A stretch of DNA of 64,000 nt from Bacteroidota bacterium (lineage in GTDB: Bacteria; Bacteroidota; Ignavibacteria; Kryptoniales; JAKASW01), in contig JAJYIT010000016.1 in assembly GCA_021789975.1 (NCBI GenBank), positions 1 to 64,000 on the forward strand. Direction: 5' to 3'. The translations under genes and the position numbers were made by a program. Shown in pieces: positions 51,608-60,569 of this stretch (position 1 is its first letter; each line of letters starts with the position of its first letter). Under the pieces are notes generated by a model, which searched no databases, was not told the origin of the DNA, and was given only the letters and a program-made list of their open reading frames with translations.

Positions 51608-52804
51608 CTACTTGCTCATCCCCGGTTCCTCGCACGCAGTTCCGAATGTGAAGGCGTAGGCGGCAAACGAATCTGAGGATGGTTCAAGTGCGAGTATGTG
51701 TCTGCCGTATTCCTTATTGTTGATAAGGTAATACATGCGAGGTTGGGTCACCTCCACGTATGTTCTTCCGTCTTTACCGACTTTGATGTCGCGGCCTCGA
51801 TTCTCTGGAGGAACCGGTTTGCCGTCCTGGTACACGTAAAGTCTTCCACCGCGATCGGTAGAGGTCGAATTTGCCGTGCCCGCCGCTAACGCGCCTTGAA
51901 TATCGGGGTTCAATACAAGGTTCGCCTGAGCCGCAATATAGTCTATCAGAATCTTACCCGCTCCTGCTGTGCCTGCATACTTAACGTACTGGAGCGTTGC
52001 ATCCCATTTGCCCTGAAGGTAGAACCTGTCTTTTTCCATCTTATAAGGCAAAGTATATGTAGCAGATGTGTCCTTCTTGTAGCCCATCTTGTTCCCGATT
52101 CTTCCACGCTCATAACCTAAGTATGTCTCGGGAGTTGTTCGATAACAAACGGCTCCCGGTGCATCGGTAGGTCTGATGGGTGCCATCAACGGCGGAAGTG
52201 CCACGTCCGGATTAATCTCTTTCAGAAGCTTCTGTATTGAAGCTTCGAAGTTGCCGTAGTTTCCCTCACCGAAATGAAGATATCGTAGTATTCCGTTTTT
52301 GTCGAAAAGGTATTTTGACGGCCAGTACTGGTTTCCGAAACGGTCCCAGATTTCATACTTATTGTCAAGTACCACCGGGTAGGTTATGCCGAACTTTTCT
52401 ATCGCCCGGGCAACGTTTGCCCTTTTCCTCGCGAACGAAAATTCAGGACTGTGCACACCGATTATTACAAGTCCATCTTTCCTGTATCTCTTGTACCACT
52501 CCTCGATATAAGGCAATGTCCGAATGCAATTAACGCAGGTGTAATCCCAGAAATCTATTAGTACCACCTTACCCTTGAGATTCAAACCGCTGTCGGGACT
52601 AACGTTGAACCAATCCTTTGCCGGAAGGTTGGGCAGTGGTGGCATTACTATATGCTTATAACCGTAGTCAGTCAATTTGTCGGCAGGGCTCTGATCCGCC
52701 TGACGGTTCCCGATTTCCCTGGTTGCTGCCTGGGTGCACCCTCGCGAGAGAAATATTGCCGAGAATATAATCAGTGGAATAGATAGGAAGTGGGATCTCA
52801 TCAT
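51608..52804 (-). CDS. Thioredoxin-like lipoprotein (TlpA/DipZ C-terminal type)
   Basis: The 398-residue protein starts with a signal containing a lipobox-like LSRGC (cysteine about residue 23), so it is probably lipid-anchored. The thioredoxin fold at about residues 75-195 has VVLIDFWDYTCVNCIRTLPY, with the active site CVNC, and the cis-Pro region YWPSKYLFDKNG. The C-terminal half (about 200-395) resembles the extra domain after the thioredoxin in DipZ-like proteins (YLQGKWDATLQYVKYAG, RDIKVGKDGRTYVEVTQPRM). It may reduce disulfides in periplasmic proteins, including apocytochromes; that substrate is inferred. Confidence 0.85.
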   Translation of the reverse strand: MMRSHFLSIPLIIFSAIFLSRGCTQAATREIGNRQADQSPADKLTDYGYKHIVMPPLPNLPAKDWFNVSPDSGLNLKGKVVLIDFWDYTCVNCIRTLPYIEEWYKRYRKDGLVIIGVHSPEFSFARKRANVARAIEKFGITYPVVLDNKYEIWDRFGNQYWPSKYLFDKNGILRYLHFGEGNYGNFEASIQKLLKEINPDVALPPLMAPIRPTDAPGAVCYRTTPETYLGYERGRIGNKMGYKKDTSATYTLPYKMEKDRFYLQGKWDATLQYVKYAGTAGAGKILIDYIAAQANLVLNPDIQGALAAGTANSTSTDRGGRLYVYQDGKPVPPENRGRDIKVGKDGRTYVEVTQPRMYYLINNKEYGRHILALEPSSDSFAAYAFTFGTACEEPGMSK

Positions 52805-52855
52805 TTGCTTTCCATCTTTAGATGAGATAACAAGAGTTCTAATGATAAAGATTCC

Positions 52856-52914
52856 CTCGGGTACACGGTCTCACGACCCCGTCATGCCGCGGCTGATAAG
52901 AGAAGATACCCGAG
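52856..52914 (-). terminator. Inverted repeat in the trailer of the stress-protein operon
   Basis: CTCGGGTA (52856-52863) is complementary to TACCCGAG (52907-52914) across about 43 bases. On the - strand it is followed by GGAATCTTTATC. It is a weak candidate for the end of the ilvE-CNBD-stress protein transcript. Confidence 0.3.
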
Positions 52915-52996
52915 CTAACAATCCGGACTAACTGATTTGGCCCCGGAAGAGTCGCTGTTTTTACAAATGTCTGTCAATGGATCGATGCACCTTTGA

Positions 52997-53467
52997 TCAT
53001 GGAACAACGAACTCGTGCTCGTGGGGCCGGATGGTCAGGACAGGGCAGGGCGCTTTCCTAACCACCTTGTCTGCAGTGCTCCCAAACAAAACGTGATCCA
53101 TTCCGGTTCTACCGTGCGATGAGATCACGATCAGGTCTACGTTTTCCTGCTTTGCGACGTCAATGATTTCTACAAAAGGCTTTCCGGTCTTTATCAAGGC
53201 GACAGCGTTTATTTCGCTCGGTACCTTTGTCGTTATCACTTCACCGAGTTGTTCCTCGCTGTGTTTGCGGATCTCCTCTTCCATCGCGGGAATACTGACC
53301 TGTCCGAAGCTGAAATCAGCCGGGTAGACAATCGGCTCGACCACATGAAGAATTATGAGCTCCGATTTGAAATGTCCGGCAAAAGTTACCGCATATTTTA
53401 GTGCATGCAGGGAATAATCTGAAAAGTCATGCGGCACAAGTATCTTCCTAAGATTGACGGTAGACAT
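52997..53467 (-). CDS. Universal stress protein (UspA family)
   Basis: The start at 53467 (MSTVNLRKILVPHDF) follows CTGGAGGTGGTT. The 156-residue single-domain protein has KILVPHDFSDYS, SELIILHVVEP, and the ATP-binding region VISSHGRTGMDHVLFGSTAD with APCPVLTIRPH at the end. This family binds ATP and aids survival under stress. It is the last gene of a - strand group after the aminotransferase and the cyclic-nucleotide-binding protein; the gap to the latter is 14 bases. Confidence 0.92.
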   Translation of the reverse strand: MSTVNLRKILVPHDFSDYSLHALKYAVTFAGHFKSELIILHVVEPIVYPADFSFGQVSIPAMEEEIRKHSEEQLGEVITTKVPSEINAVALIKTGKPFVEIIDVAKQENVDLIVISSHGRTGMDHVLFGSTADKVVRKAPCPVLTIRPHEHEFVVP

Positions 53468-53481
53468 AACCACCTCCAGGA

Positions 53482-54039
53482 TTACTTGTTATGGTTTCTT
53501 TCTAATTCAGCACTGAGCTTTCCTAACTGCTCATCCGTAAGTCTCAGGCGTGTACCGATAATTTCGCCGAGCTTGAATAGTATTTTGGTCCCTGCCTTAG
53601 GCGAACGACTAAGCAAATCTAACAGGTCGGGTCTGAAGAAGCCCATTACTTTTGATTCGGTCTCGGCGACCGCGGATGCACTTCTTGGCGACTCATCGAG
53701 CAGCGAGAGTTCCCCGAAAAAATCACCATCCTTCAGACATGCCAGCTCCTTAACCCCGCCGGTGCCGTCCGAGTATATTATCCGGATCTCGCCACTGATT
53801 ATAACGTACATACCCAGACCGGGATCACCCTGGGCGAAGACATATTCTCCCGCCCGGTAATTTCTGTGATGGATGATCGAGCTTACTTTAAGAATCTCTT
53901 TTGGGGCAAGCTGGGAAAAAATCGGAACGCTTGAAAGCAGGTGTTCGACCGAGGAATCTTCTTCACTTTGCTTTTTGAAGAAATTTTCCCAAAGACTGTT
54001 GCGAATCGTTGACTGTTCCGTCATGGGGTCGGGGATCAA
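53482..54039 (-). CDS. Cyclic nucleotide-binding domain protein without DNA-binding domain
   Basis: The 185-residue protein contains one cNMP-binding beta-roll (about residues 33-150): FSQLAPKEILKVSSIIHHRN, AGEYVFAQGDPGLGMYVII, GDFFGELSLLDESPRSASAV with the phosphate-binding cassette FGELSLLDESPRSA. The C-terminal helices follow, but no winged helix-turn-helix does, so it is not a Crp-type activator. It overlaps the aminotransferase gene by four bases and precedes the stress protein. A regulatory or scaffold role is inferred. Confidence 0.85.
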   Translation of the reverse strand: MIPDPMTEQSTIRNSLWENFFKKQSEEDSSVEHLLSSVPIFSQLAPKEILKVSSIIHHRNYRAGEYVFAQGDPGLGMYVIISGEIRIIYSDGTGGVKELACLKDGDFFGELSLLDESPRSASAVAETESKVMGFFRPDLLDLLSRSPKAGTKILFKLGEIIGTRLRLTDEQLGKLSAELERNHNK

Positions 54040-54959
54040 TCAGAAATAAAAGTCAGCCAATCGTGCTTGTCTTCTCCATCTCTCACGATTTTGAAATAGA
54101 GCTCCTGCAGTTTGCGGGTGACAGGACCCGGTTTGCCGTTGCCTACTTTCATCTTGTCGACCGATCTAATAGGGGTGATCTCCGCTGCCGTTCCGGTAAA
54201 GAAGGCCTCATCGGCTGCATAGAGAATGTCTCGAAGCATGGTCTCTTCTTTAACTTCGATGCCTGATTCATCGGCGAGCTGCATGACCGTAGTCCTCGTG
54301 ATGCCTGGAAGTATAGCTGCATGCAGCGGAGTTGTAAAAAGCCTGCCATCATAGACCACGAAGATATTTTCGCCGCTTCCTTCGCTAATGTATCCGTTGG
54401 AGTCAAGGGCAATTCCCTCGGTGTAGCCGTTGGAAATTGCCTCCAACTTGATCAGCTGGGAATTCATATAGTTGCCGCCGGTCTTCGCCATTGTCGGAAA
54501 AGTATCGGGGAGAGGCCGCCGCCAACTGGAGACACAAACATCTATCCCGTCCTGGACTGCGCCGGTGCCGAGGTACTGCCCCCAGTCCCAGACTGCTATC
54601 ACTGTATCAACAGGGTTGTTCATCGGGTTTACACCGACATCGCCATATCCGCGGAATGCCACCGGGCGGATGTAGCATGCGCGCATCTTGTTGGCCTTTA
54701 TTGTCTCAATAATTGCTTGTTGCATTTGATCTTGAGAGTATGGTATTTCTGCCCGGTATATCTTAGCGGAAGTGGTAAGCCTATTCAGGTGTTCCTTGAG
54801 CCGGAATATCGCAGAGCCCTTCTTCGTGTCATAACATCGAATTCCTTCGAACCAGCTTGACCCGTAGTGAATCACATGGGATAATACGTGGACCTTAGCA
54901 TCGTCCCAGTTGAGAAGTGTTCCATTCATCCATATCTTTTCGACCTTCTTTACTGGCAT
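54036..54959 (-). CDS. ilvE: Branched-chain amino acid aminotransferase
   Basis: The start at 54959 (MPVKKVEKIWMNG) is set by GGAGGTTCGGAAG; the longer frame to 55022 lacks support. The 307-residue class IV PLP enzyme has WFEGIRCYDT, SWRRPLPDTFPTMAKTGGNY with the catalytic Lys in AKTGGNY, EGIALDSNGYISEGSGENIF, and the C-terminal EAFFTGTAAEITPI. It transfers amino groups between glutamate and the branched-chain 2-oxo acids, for synthesis or breakdown of Leu, Ile and Val. Iso-branched precursors also feed sphingolipid and fatty acid synthesis in these bacteria, and sphingolipid-type genes lie next to it; that link is inferred. Confidence 0.95.
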   Translation of the reverse strand: MPVKKVEKIWMNGTLLNWDDAKVHVLSHVIHYGSSWFEGIRCYDTKKGSAIFRLKEHLNRLTTSAKIYRAEIPYSQDQMQQAIIETIKANKMRACYIRPVAFRGYGDVGVNPMNNPVDTVIAVWDWGQYLGTGAVQDGIDVCVSSWRRPLPDTFPTMAKTGGNYMNSQLIKLEAISNGYTEGIALDSNGYISEGSGENIFVVYDGRLFTTPLHAAILPGITRTTVMQLADESGIEVKEETMLRDILYAADEAFFTGTAAEITPIRSVDKMKVGNGKPGPVTRKLQELYFKIVRDGEDKHDWLTFISD

Positions 54960-54975
54960 TCTTCCGAACCTCCGA

Positions 54976-56094
54976 TTATATATCTTTCCTGTAAATTCTA
55001 TATGTCTTGTACTTCTCGGCATTCAGCAGATCAGCACTTCGGTTCATCATCAGGTTATCTTCCAGGACCCATGAAGCCTCTCCATCATAGTAACCGAGCT
55101 TGATTGCCCGTTTCGCGGTCTCGTGAAACAAAACTGCTGCTACTCCGGTTTGCTGATAGCTGTGAATAACACCCAGAACCATGATTCGTACCCACTTGAT
55201 CTGTTTCTTTTTGGTAAGAAGGTGGTACACCCCCGGAAGCAGGTGGCCGTTTTTGTTAAACTTAAGGGGGTAGTTAATATCAGGAAGAGAGAGAGCAAAA
55301 CCTATCGGCTTGCCTTTGACTTCGACGAAGATGGCGAGTTCCGGTTCTACTACCTGCTTCAAATCCTCGGCAAGGAAGTCGAACTCGTCATCCGTCATAG
55401 GAACAAAGCCCCAGTTCTTGCTCCACGCTTCGTTGTATACTTCTTTCACCCTCTTAATCTCTTCGTTAAGCTTCTTCATATTTATGCTGCGAAAAGTCAA
55501 CTCCTCTTTACGTGTAATCATGCCTGTCACACGCTCAAGCTTTTCAGAAAATACTTTATCCTTATTCACATGGTAAGCGAAAAGGTCCTTCTCCTTTTTC
55601 AGACCGTAACCTTCGTAAAGGGAAAGATAATACCTGGGATTGTACGTCATCAAAACCATGGGACTGCTGTCGAAGCCTTCGACCAACAAGCCGACTTCAT
55701 CATTCGTCGAAGGGTTTACAGGTCCTCGCATGGAGCCGAAGCCCTTTTTCTTGAGCCATTCTTTGGACGCGTCAAACAGGGCGTTTGCAACTTCCTGGTC
55801 CCTGGTAGATTCGAAGAATCCGAAGAATCCAATCTCTTCCTGTTGAAACTTATTGTGGTTGTAATTCACTATAGCGGCATTCCTGCCGACAATTTCGCCA
55901 TCTTTTCTGGCAAGAAACAACTCGATCTCAGAGTGCTTGTAGAACGGGTTCTTTTCCGTATCAAGCAGTTTCTTCCGGTCCATCAAGAGCGGCGGGACCC
56001 AGTACTTGTCATCCCTATAAATCTTCCACGGCATTTTTATGAATGCCATAAGGTCTTTCTTGTTTCTTACAGGCTCAATAGCAACTGTGCTCAT
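54976..56094 (-). CDS. GNAT-superfamily acyltransferase, candidate bacterial ceramide synthase
   Basis: The 372-residue protein starts MSTVAIEPVRNKKDLMAFIK. It has GNAT-like elements: MPWKIYRDDKYWVPPLLMDR, FFGFFESTRDQEVANALFDA, MRGPVNPSTNDEVGLLVEGF, and a long second half with IKWVRIMVLGVIHSYQQTGV and YDGEASWVLEDNLMMN. Large GNAT-like proteins of about this size were shown in Caulobacter to acylate the sphingoid base (bCerS). Here the gene lies 57 bases downstream of serine palmitoyltransferase on the same strand, which makes that role likely. It has otherwise been called only 'N-acetyltransferase'; the ceramide role is inferred. Confidence 0.65.
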   Translation of the reverse strand: MSTVAIEPVRNKKDLMAFIKMPWKIYRDDKYWVPPLLMDRKKLLDTEKNPFYKHSEIELFLARKDGEIVGRNAAIVNYNHNKFQQEEIGFFGFFESTRDQEVANALFDASKEWLKKKGFGSMRGPVNPSTNDEVGLLVEGFDSSPMVLMTYNPRYYLSLYEGYGLKKEKDLFAYHVNKDKVFSEKLERVTGMITRKEELTFRSINMKKLNEEIKRVKEVYNEAWSKNWGFVPMTDDEFDFLAEDLKQVVEPELAIFVEVKGKPIGFALSLPDINYPLKFNKNGHLLPGVYHLLTKKKQIKWVRIMVLGVIHSYQQTGVAAVLFHETAKRAIKLGYYDGEASWVLEDNLMMNRSADLLNAEKYKTYRIYRKDI

Positions 56095-56151
56095 TTTATC
56101 CCTCTTGCTTGTCCTTCCTCAAACTCCTCGATTGCAAAACCGGAGTCCCGC

Positions 56152-57387
56152 CTATGCGGTGATCCCTAACTCTTTTCCAATATTCCCGAAAAGTTCTACG
56201 ATCTTGTCGAGGTGTTCCGGCTTGTGAGTGGCCATATAGCTGGTCCGAAGCATTTCCATTCCTGGAGGAACACCGGGCCTAACAAATGCATTTGCATAAA
56301 CACCGGCATCGAAAAGCTTCTTCCAGAATTTTAGAGTTGGCATGGTGTCGCCGATTATGACGGGGACGATAGCGGTTTTATTCTCCAGGACTTTGAATCC
56401 CAGCTGCTTAAGTCCCTGGCGAACGCGATCGGCGTTGCTTATGAGCCTGTCGACGAGCTCCGGTTCCTCTTCAAGTATTTTCAAAGATTCAATAGCTGCC
56501 GCTACGGAGGAGGGGGTAGGACTCGCGCTGAAAATGAATGCCGGTGAATTGTGCCTTATGAAATTTATGACAGACTGCTCGCCTACCACAAAACCACCCA
56601 GGGATGCAAAAGTCTTCGAAAAAGTCCCCATGACCAGATCGACTTGATCTTCGAGTCCAAAGTGGCTGGCAGTTCCGCGGCCCCCTTTTCCGATGACACC
56701 AACCGCGTGCGCGTCATCGACCATCACCCTCGCGCCGTATTTCCTGGCAGCTTCTACCATGCGCGGCAGGTCGACGATGTCGCCCGATGTGGAGAATACG
56801 CCATCGGACACTACAAGCTTAGGGGCGTCCGCAGGCAGCTTGGACAACACTGATTCAAGATTCCCCATATCGTTATGCTTATACCTGGCAAGATCGGCTG
56901 TCTGGCCCTTCGAGATAAGAGTGCCCGTAACTATGCAAGCGTGATTGTCTCGGTCCGATATTACGTAATCGCCATGTTGCACGAGAGTGGAAATAACTCC
57001 CAGGGCGGTCTGAAACCCGGTCGAAAAAGTCATGCATGCTTCTTTGTGCATGAATTTTGCGAGACGCTCTTCCATTTCCACATGCAAGTCCACTGTTCCG
57101 GTCAGGTATCGGGAACCGGAGCAGCCGGTCCCATACTTTTCAATTGCTTTCCTCGCCGCCTCCTTGACCCTTGGATGTGTTGTTAGCCCGAGATAATTGT
57201 TTGAACCAGCCATGATCACTTTTCGACCGTCGATCATGACAACAGGTCCTTCATTTTCCTGGAAAGGATGAAAGTAGGGGTAGAGTCCCGCCTTCTTAAC
57301 TTCATCAGCAAGAGTATAGTCATAGCACTTTTGGAATAAGTCCAATCGAGTAGGCCTCCTTTGAGTAGATGCAGAAATAATTTCCAT
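56152..57387 (-). CDS. spt: Serine palmitoyltransferase (alpha-oxoamine synthase)
   Basis: ATG 57387 or the in-frame TTG at 57399 may be the start; I prefer the ATG, although no clear ribosome site is visible. The PLP fold type I enzyme of about 411 residues has [37 protein letters not shown], the H-rich [33 protein letters not shown], and the PLP Lys in [16 protein letters not shown]. The family includes KBL, ALAS, BioF and SPT. The match to SPT is suggested by [13 protein letters not shown] and [14 protein letters not shown] and by the adjacent GNAT protein. SPT condenses serine with an acyl thioester to begin sphingolipid synthesis. BioF or KBL is the main alternative. Confidence 0.8.
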   Translation of the reverse strand: MEIISASTQRRPTRLDLFQKCYDYTLADEVKKAGLYPYFHPFQENEGPVVMIDGRKVIMAGSNNYLGLTTHPRVKEAARKAIEKYGTGCSGSRYLTGTVDLHVEMEERLAKFMHKEACMTFSTGFQTALGVISTLVQHGDYVISDRDNHACIVTGTLISKGQTADLARYKHNDMGNLESVLSKLPADAPKLVVSDGVFSTSGDIVDLPRMVEAARKYGARVMVDDAHAVGVIGKGGRGTASHFGLEDQVDLVMGTFSKTFASLGGFVVGEQSVINFIRHNSPAFIFSASPTPSSVAAAIESLKILEEEPELVDRLISNADRVRQGLKQLGFKVLENKTAIVPVIIGDTMPTLKFWKKLFDAGVYANAFVRPGVPPGMEMLRTSYMATHKPEHLDKIVELFGNIGKELGITA

Positions 57388-57546
57388 GAATTGATTCAAT
57401 ATAAAAGACAGGTCACAAAAATGCCAACCTCAGACGTGTAGCTACAACTCCCCGCGCGCGCTGGAGTTCTGGTCTTGAAAGGATTGTTGATTCGTCAGCC
57501 AGCGGTGGATAACTTTCATTTGTGCCGGGTTCAATCTTGCAAACAC

Positions 57547-57573
57547 TGTCCGGTTTCTTAGTTCAACCGGACA
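57547..57573. promoter_or_regulatory. Perfect 9-bp inverted repeat before glycosyltransferase
   Basis: TGTCCGGTT (57547-57555) and AACCGGACA (57565-57573) flank a 9-base loop, 18 bases before the TTG start and just before the ribosome site. It could be a regulator's operator or an mRNA hairpin that hides the start region. Confidence 0.4.
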
Positions 57574-57591
57574 AATCCACGGAGACTCTAA

Positions 57592-58248
57592 TTGACTCTT
57601 GATGATATTTCTATGGTGATCGTAAACTACCGCACGCCGGACCTTCTCGAGAAGGCAGCCGATTCGTTTCGTCTATTCTATCCGAATGTAGACCTGGTCA
57701 TCGTCGACAACGGTTCCAACGACCGGTCCCTGCAAGTGATCGAATCGCTGGTGGAGTCAAATCCTGAGGTGACTAAGTCCATATTGCTGGATAGAAATTT
57801 CTTCCACGGTCCCGCGATGGATCTCGCGATGTCCAGGCTGAAGAGGGAAATAGCCTTTTTCCTGGACACGGACACGGAAACTGAAAGCGGTGGATTTCTT
57901 GAGCTGATGCTTCGTGAGCTCGAAAGCGACAAAAGAGTTTACGGAGTGGGAAGGGTAGACAGAGTCAACAGGCGGGGTTTTGCCGATCCTGGCGGAACAG
58001 AAGTAATCCTTATAACTGCATACATGATGCTGAGACGTAAGATGTATTTTGATCTCCCGCCATTCAAGCATCATGGAATGCCTACGCTTGAAAATTTCTC
58101 AGCCGCTTCTGCGAAAGGTTACCTGCTGAATCAATTTGAAATCGATAGGTATATCAAGCATTTCGGAAGGGGTACCGCGTCGAGATTTGGGTACAGCCTC
58201 GGGTTACGGGGAAAGCTCAATTTGGTACTAAACAAATTCGGGCTGTAG
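57592..58248 (+). CDS. Family 2 glycosyltransferase
   Basis: It uses TTG at 57592, with GGAG nearby. The 218-residue GT-A protein has ISMVIVNYRTPDLLEKAA, VDLVIVDNGSNDRSLQVIES, and the metal-binding DxD in FFLDTDTETES. It is shorter than many family members (about 250-330) and lacks a membrane segment. It probably adds a sugar to an envelope glycan. A perfect inverted repeat lies just upstream, and it is convergent with the PorZ-like gene. Acceptor and sugar are unknown. Confidence 0.85.
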   Translation: MTLDDISMVIVNYRTPDLLEKAADSFRLFYPNVDLVIVDNGSNDRSLQVIESLVESNPEVTKSILLDRNFFHGPAMDLAMSRLKREIAFFLDTDTETESGGFLELMLRELESDKRVYGVGRVDRVNRRGFADPGGTEVILITAYMMLRRKMYFDLPPFKHHGMPTLENFSAASAKGYLLNQFEIDRYIKHFGRGTASRFGYSLGLRGKLNLVLNKFGL

Positions 58249-58275
58249 CGGGATCAATTGCCAGAAGGCGGTGGC

Positions 58276-60510
58276 TTAGTGGCGTATGAGAGCGATCTTG
58301 GATATCGTGCTCTGACTTCCGTCTGACGAGTGCGCCACGACTATGTAAATGCCGCTCGGAAGGAGGTTGCCGCTCTGATCTGTGCCGTACCAGTATGCAA
58401 CGTTCCCACCTTGCGCCTGAAACTGATTTACAAGCCGACCATTTACCGTGAAGATCTTTATCTCGCTGTTCGCAACAAGGTTTTGAATTTGAATCGGATC
58501 TCGGAGCGGGAGTTTTGCGGGATCAGGGAATATCTTCAGCTTAGAGAAATTTTGTTGAGGCTGAACGATCCCTATATTCAATTCCGTAACCCCGTCAGGG
58601 GTAGCGAAGTAAACCTTTCCGTTTGTACGGTCGCAGGCCACGGAGTAAACAGTGTTGCTCGGGAGCGGACTGTTCGAGTCGTCATAAGCAGCAATTCTGG
58701 TAAATCCGTCGCGCGACATCTCGTAAACTCCGGAGTATGTCGCGACCCATTTATGATCGAGAGCATCGTAGTCGATGGCTCTGATATTCTGGTCGAGAAG
58801 CGGGTACACATACTGAATCGTCAGAGTAGGTGGGGAAGACGACGGGTCATAATAAATGAGATCCATTCCGAGGTCCGTTCCCACCCAGACGTTTTGATCG
58901 CTGTCCACGATGACGTCGTTCACATGGTTGCTAAGTAGCCCATCGCTTGTAGTGAACAAATAGGCTTCAGCGTTAGCAGGATTTGAAAGCGGGCCGTTCG
59001 GATTGTAATACATTAGCCCGTGGTAATTTCCTTGTTCATCCCCCTGTCCGTCTCCGATCCAGACTCCTCCCAGCGCATCGATAGCTATCGTATTAAACCC
59101 GCCGGAGAATGGTCCGGTCTGGTTTCCATAATTGTACTCGTGCCACGTCGAGTCTTTTGGTGAAAAAACAGTGAGAACATTGCCGTTGTACGCGAGCGGA
59201 TTAGTGATCCATATGTTCCCGTTCGCATCACAAGCTGCGTTGCCGGCGAGGAGGTATAGCGGCTGTTCCTGCACGCCCACAAGCCCCGAGTTTGTGGAGT
59301 TGAAAACGGTGACGGAGTCTCCTTGCAGCATCGTCATGCCATAACCCCAGGAACCCAGAATGATTCTGTCTCCACATACCGCACTTACTCGATAATATGT
59401 CGAATCAAGCGGCAGGGACGGGATTAGAGCTTTTGTGTAGTTTATCCAGTCGGAGCCATTGAACTCCATGAATGCCGCACCGGTATTCGCACCCGAACTG
59501 GTTGAGCACCACAGGTTACCTTTGTTGTCAATCGCCATCTGGGTGATCTGGTTTGTAGCCGGACCAGGTGGAAGGATTCTGTTTGTGCTTGAGCCGATGG
59601 CCAAGATCCCGCTGGATGTGGCTGCATAAGCCAGCGTGTCGGAGTAGCTTGCCACGTCATTTAGTCCGGAACTCGAATATATTTGGTTGAGGGTCAGGTC
59701 TGAGTTAACCTCATATAATCCGGACGTCGAATTCACCAGCAAAAAGTTTTGACCGGCGGTCAGCCCGAGGACAGGTGAAGAGAATGACGCCACTTGCTGG
59801 AAAGTGACTCCGTCGCTGCTCATAAACAATCCCTGGTTGGCGCCTATGAAAAGTTTCCCCGCGAATACCGCGAGCGCATTCACGCCGGACGAAAAGCCTG
59901 CACTGTCGATATTGTTCCATTGATCGGGCGCCGCTAGATTGACAGCGGACTGGGGACCAAAAGAAATGCCGAATTGACTGGCAACATAAATGTTGCCATG
60001 GTACACTGTTGCGGCGTTTGCCTGGACTGTGCTTTGGTTCGGCACGAAGTGGGAGTAGGTGTTCAGGGACTGGAATGTTCCGCGCGAGATCAGGACGACA
60101 CCGAATGGAGTGCACGCGAAAAGAGTATCGCCCGAAACGTCCAGGTTTGTGATTTCCTTCGATAGGAAGCTCGAGTTCGTTATATCTCTCTGCGACCTTG
60201 TAACTTCGCCTGCAGAATTTACTTCGTCGATTGACCCGTCGGATTCTCCAACGAAGATTGATCCGCCACTGTCGACCGCGATAGCAGTAGCAGTAATGTT
60301 GGACAAACCTTCGGTTGAAGTCAGCTGATTGAAAGTACCGGTTTGCGGGGAGTACGAGAAAACTCCGCCTGTGGTAGCTGCCCACACTTTACCGCCCGTG
60401 ACTGTAATTGCATTTACATCATACATGCTGGAGTAGTTTTTCCACGTCAGAGTCTGAGCCGATGCAACACCGGTCAACAGCGCGGTGAGAATAAGAATAC
60501 TTCTAAACAT
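58276..60510 (-). CDS. PorZ-like T9SS protein (two-component-regulator propeller)
   Basis: The 744-residue protein has a signal peptide (MFRSILILTALLTGVASA then Q). Propeller blades of the two-component-regulator type follow, with VNAITVTGGKVWAATTGGVF, LTSTEGLSNITATAIAVD and VGESDGSIDEV near the start, and VWVGTDLGMDLIY, KWVATYSGVYEM and VYSVACDRTNGKVYFATPDG later. It ends in a divergent sorting domain (LKIFPDPAKLP ... IKIFTVNGRLVNQF ... SGNLLPSGIYIVVA). This order and the opening blade pattern resemble PorZ of Porphyromonas, a T9SS surface subunit linked to lipopolysaccharide delivery. It is a T9SS machine component or a related cargo; the first fits better. Confidence 0.75.
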   Translation of the reverse strand: MFRSILILTALLTGVASAQTLTWKNYSSMYDVNAITVTGGKVWAATTGGVFSYSPQTGTFNQLTSTEGLSNITATAIAVDSGGSIFVGESDGSIDEVNSAGEVTRSQRDITNSSFLSKEITNLDVSGDTLFACTPFGVVLISRGTFQSLNTYSHFVPNQSTVQANAATVYHGNIYVASQFGISFGPQSAVNLAAPDQWNNIDSAGFSSGVNALAVFAGKLFIGANQGLFMSSDGVTFQQVASFSSPVLGLTAGQNFLLVNSTSGLYEVNSDLTLNQIYSSSGLNDVASYSDTLAYAATSSGILAIGSSTNRILPPGPATNQITQMAIDNKGNLWCSTSSGANTGAAFMEFNGSDWINYTKALIPSLPLDSTYYRVSAVCGDRIILGSWGYGMTMLQGDSVTVFNSTNSGLVGVQEQPLYLLAGNAACDANGNIWITNPLAYNGNVLTVFSPKDSTWHEYNYGNQTGPFSGGFNTIAIDALGGVWIGDGQGDEQGNYHGLMYYNPNGPLSNPANAEAYLFTTSDGLLSNHVNDVIVDSDQNVWVGTDLGMDLIYYDPSSSPPTLTIQYVYPLLDQNIRAIDYDALDHKWVATYSGVYEMSRDGFTRIAAYDDSNSPLPSNTVYSVACDRTNGKVYFATPDGVTELNIGIVQPQQNFSKLKIFPDPAKLPLRDPIQIQNLVANSEIKIFTVNGRLVNQFQAQGGNVAYWYGTDQSGNLLPSGIYIVVAHSSDGSQSTISKIALIRH

Positions 60511-60569
60511 GGGGTTCGAGTCTATTTCGCGTGATTCGTGGATTGATGTCTCCCGTTGTTGAGAACATG

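Noticed and set aside
51580-51610. GGTTCGATT resembling the T-loop of a tRNA
   Set aside because: The flanking bases cannot form the five-base T-stem and no acceptor stem or anticodon arm is present.
55123-56169. Long antisense frame of 348 codons over the GNAT gene
   Set aside because: It is the complement of a well-supported protein and has no domain, no ribosome site and unnatural composition.
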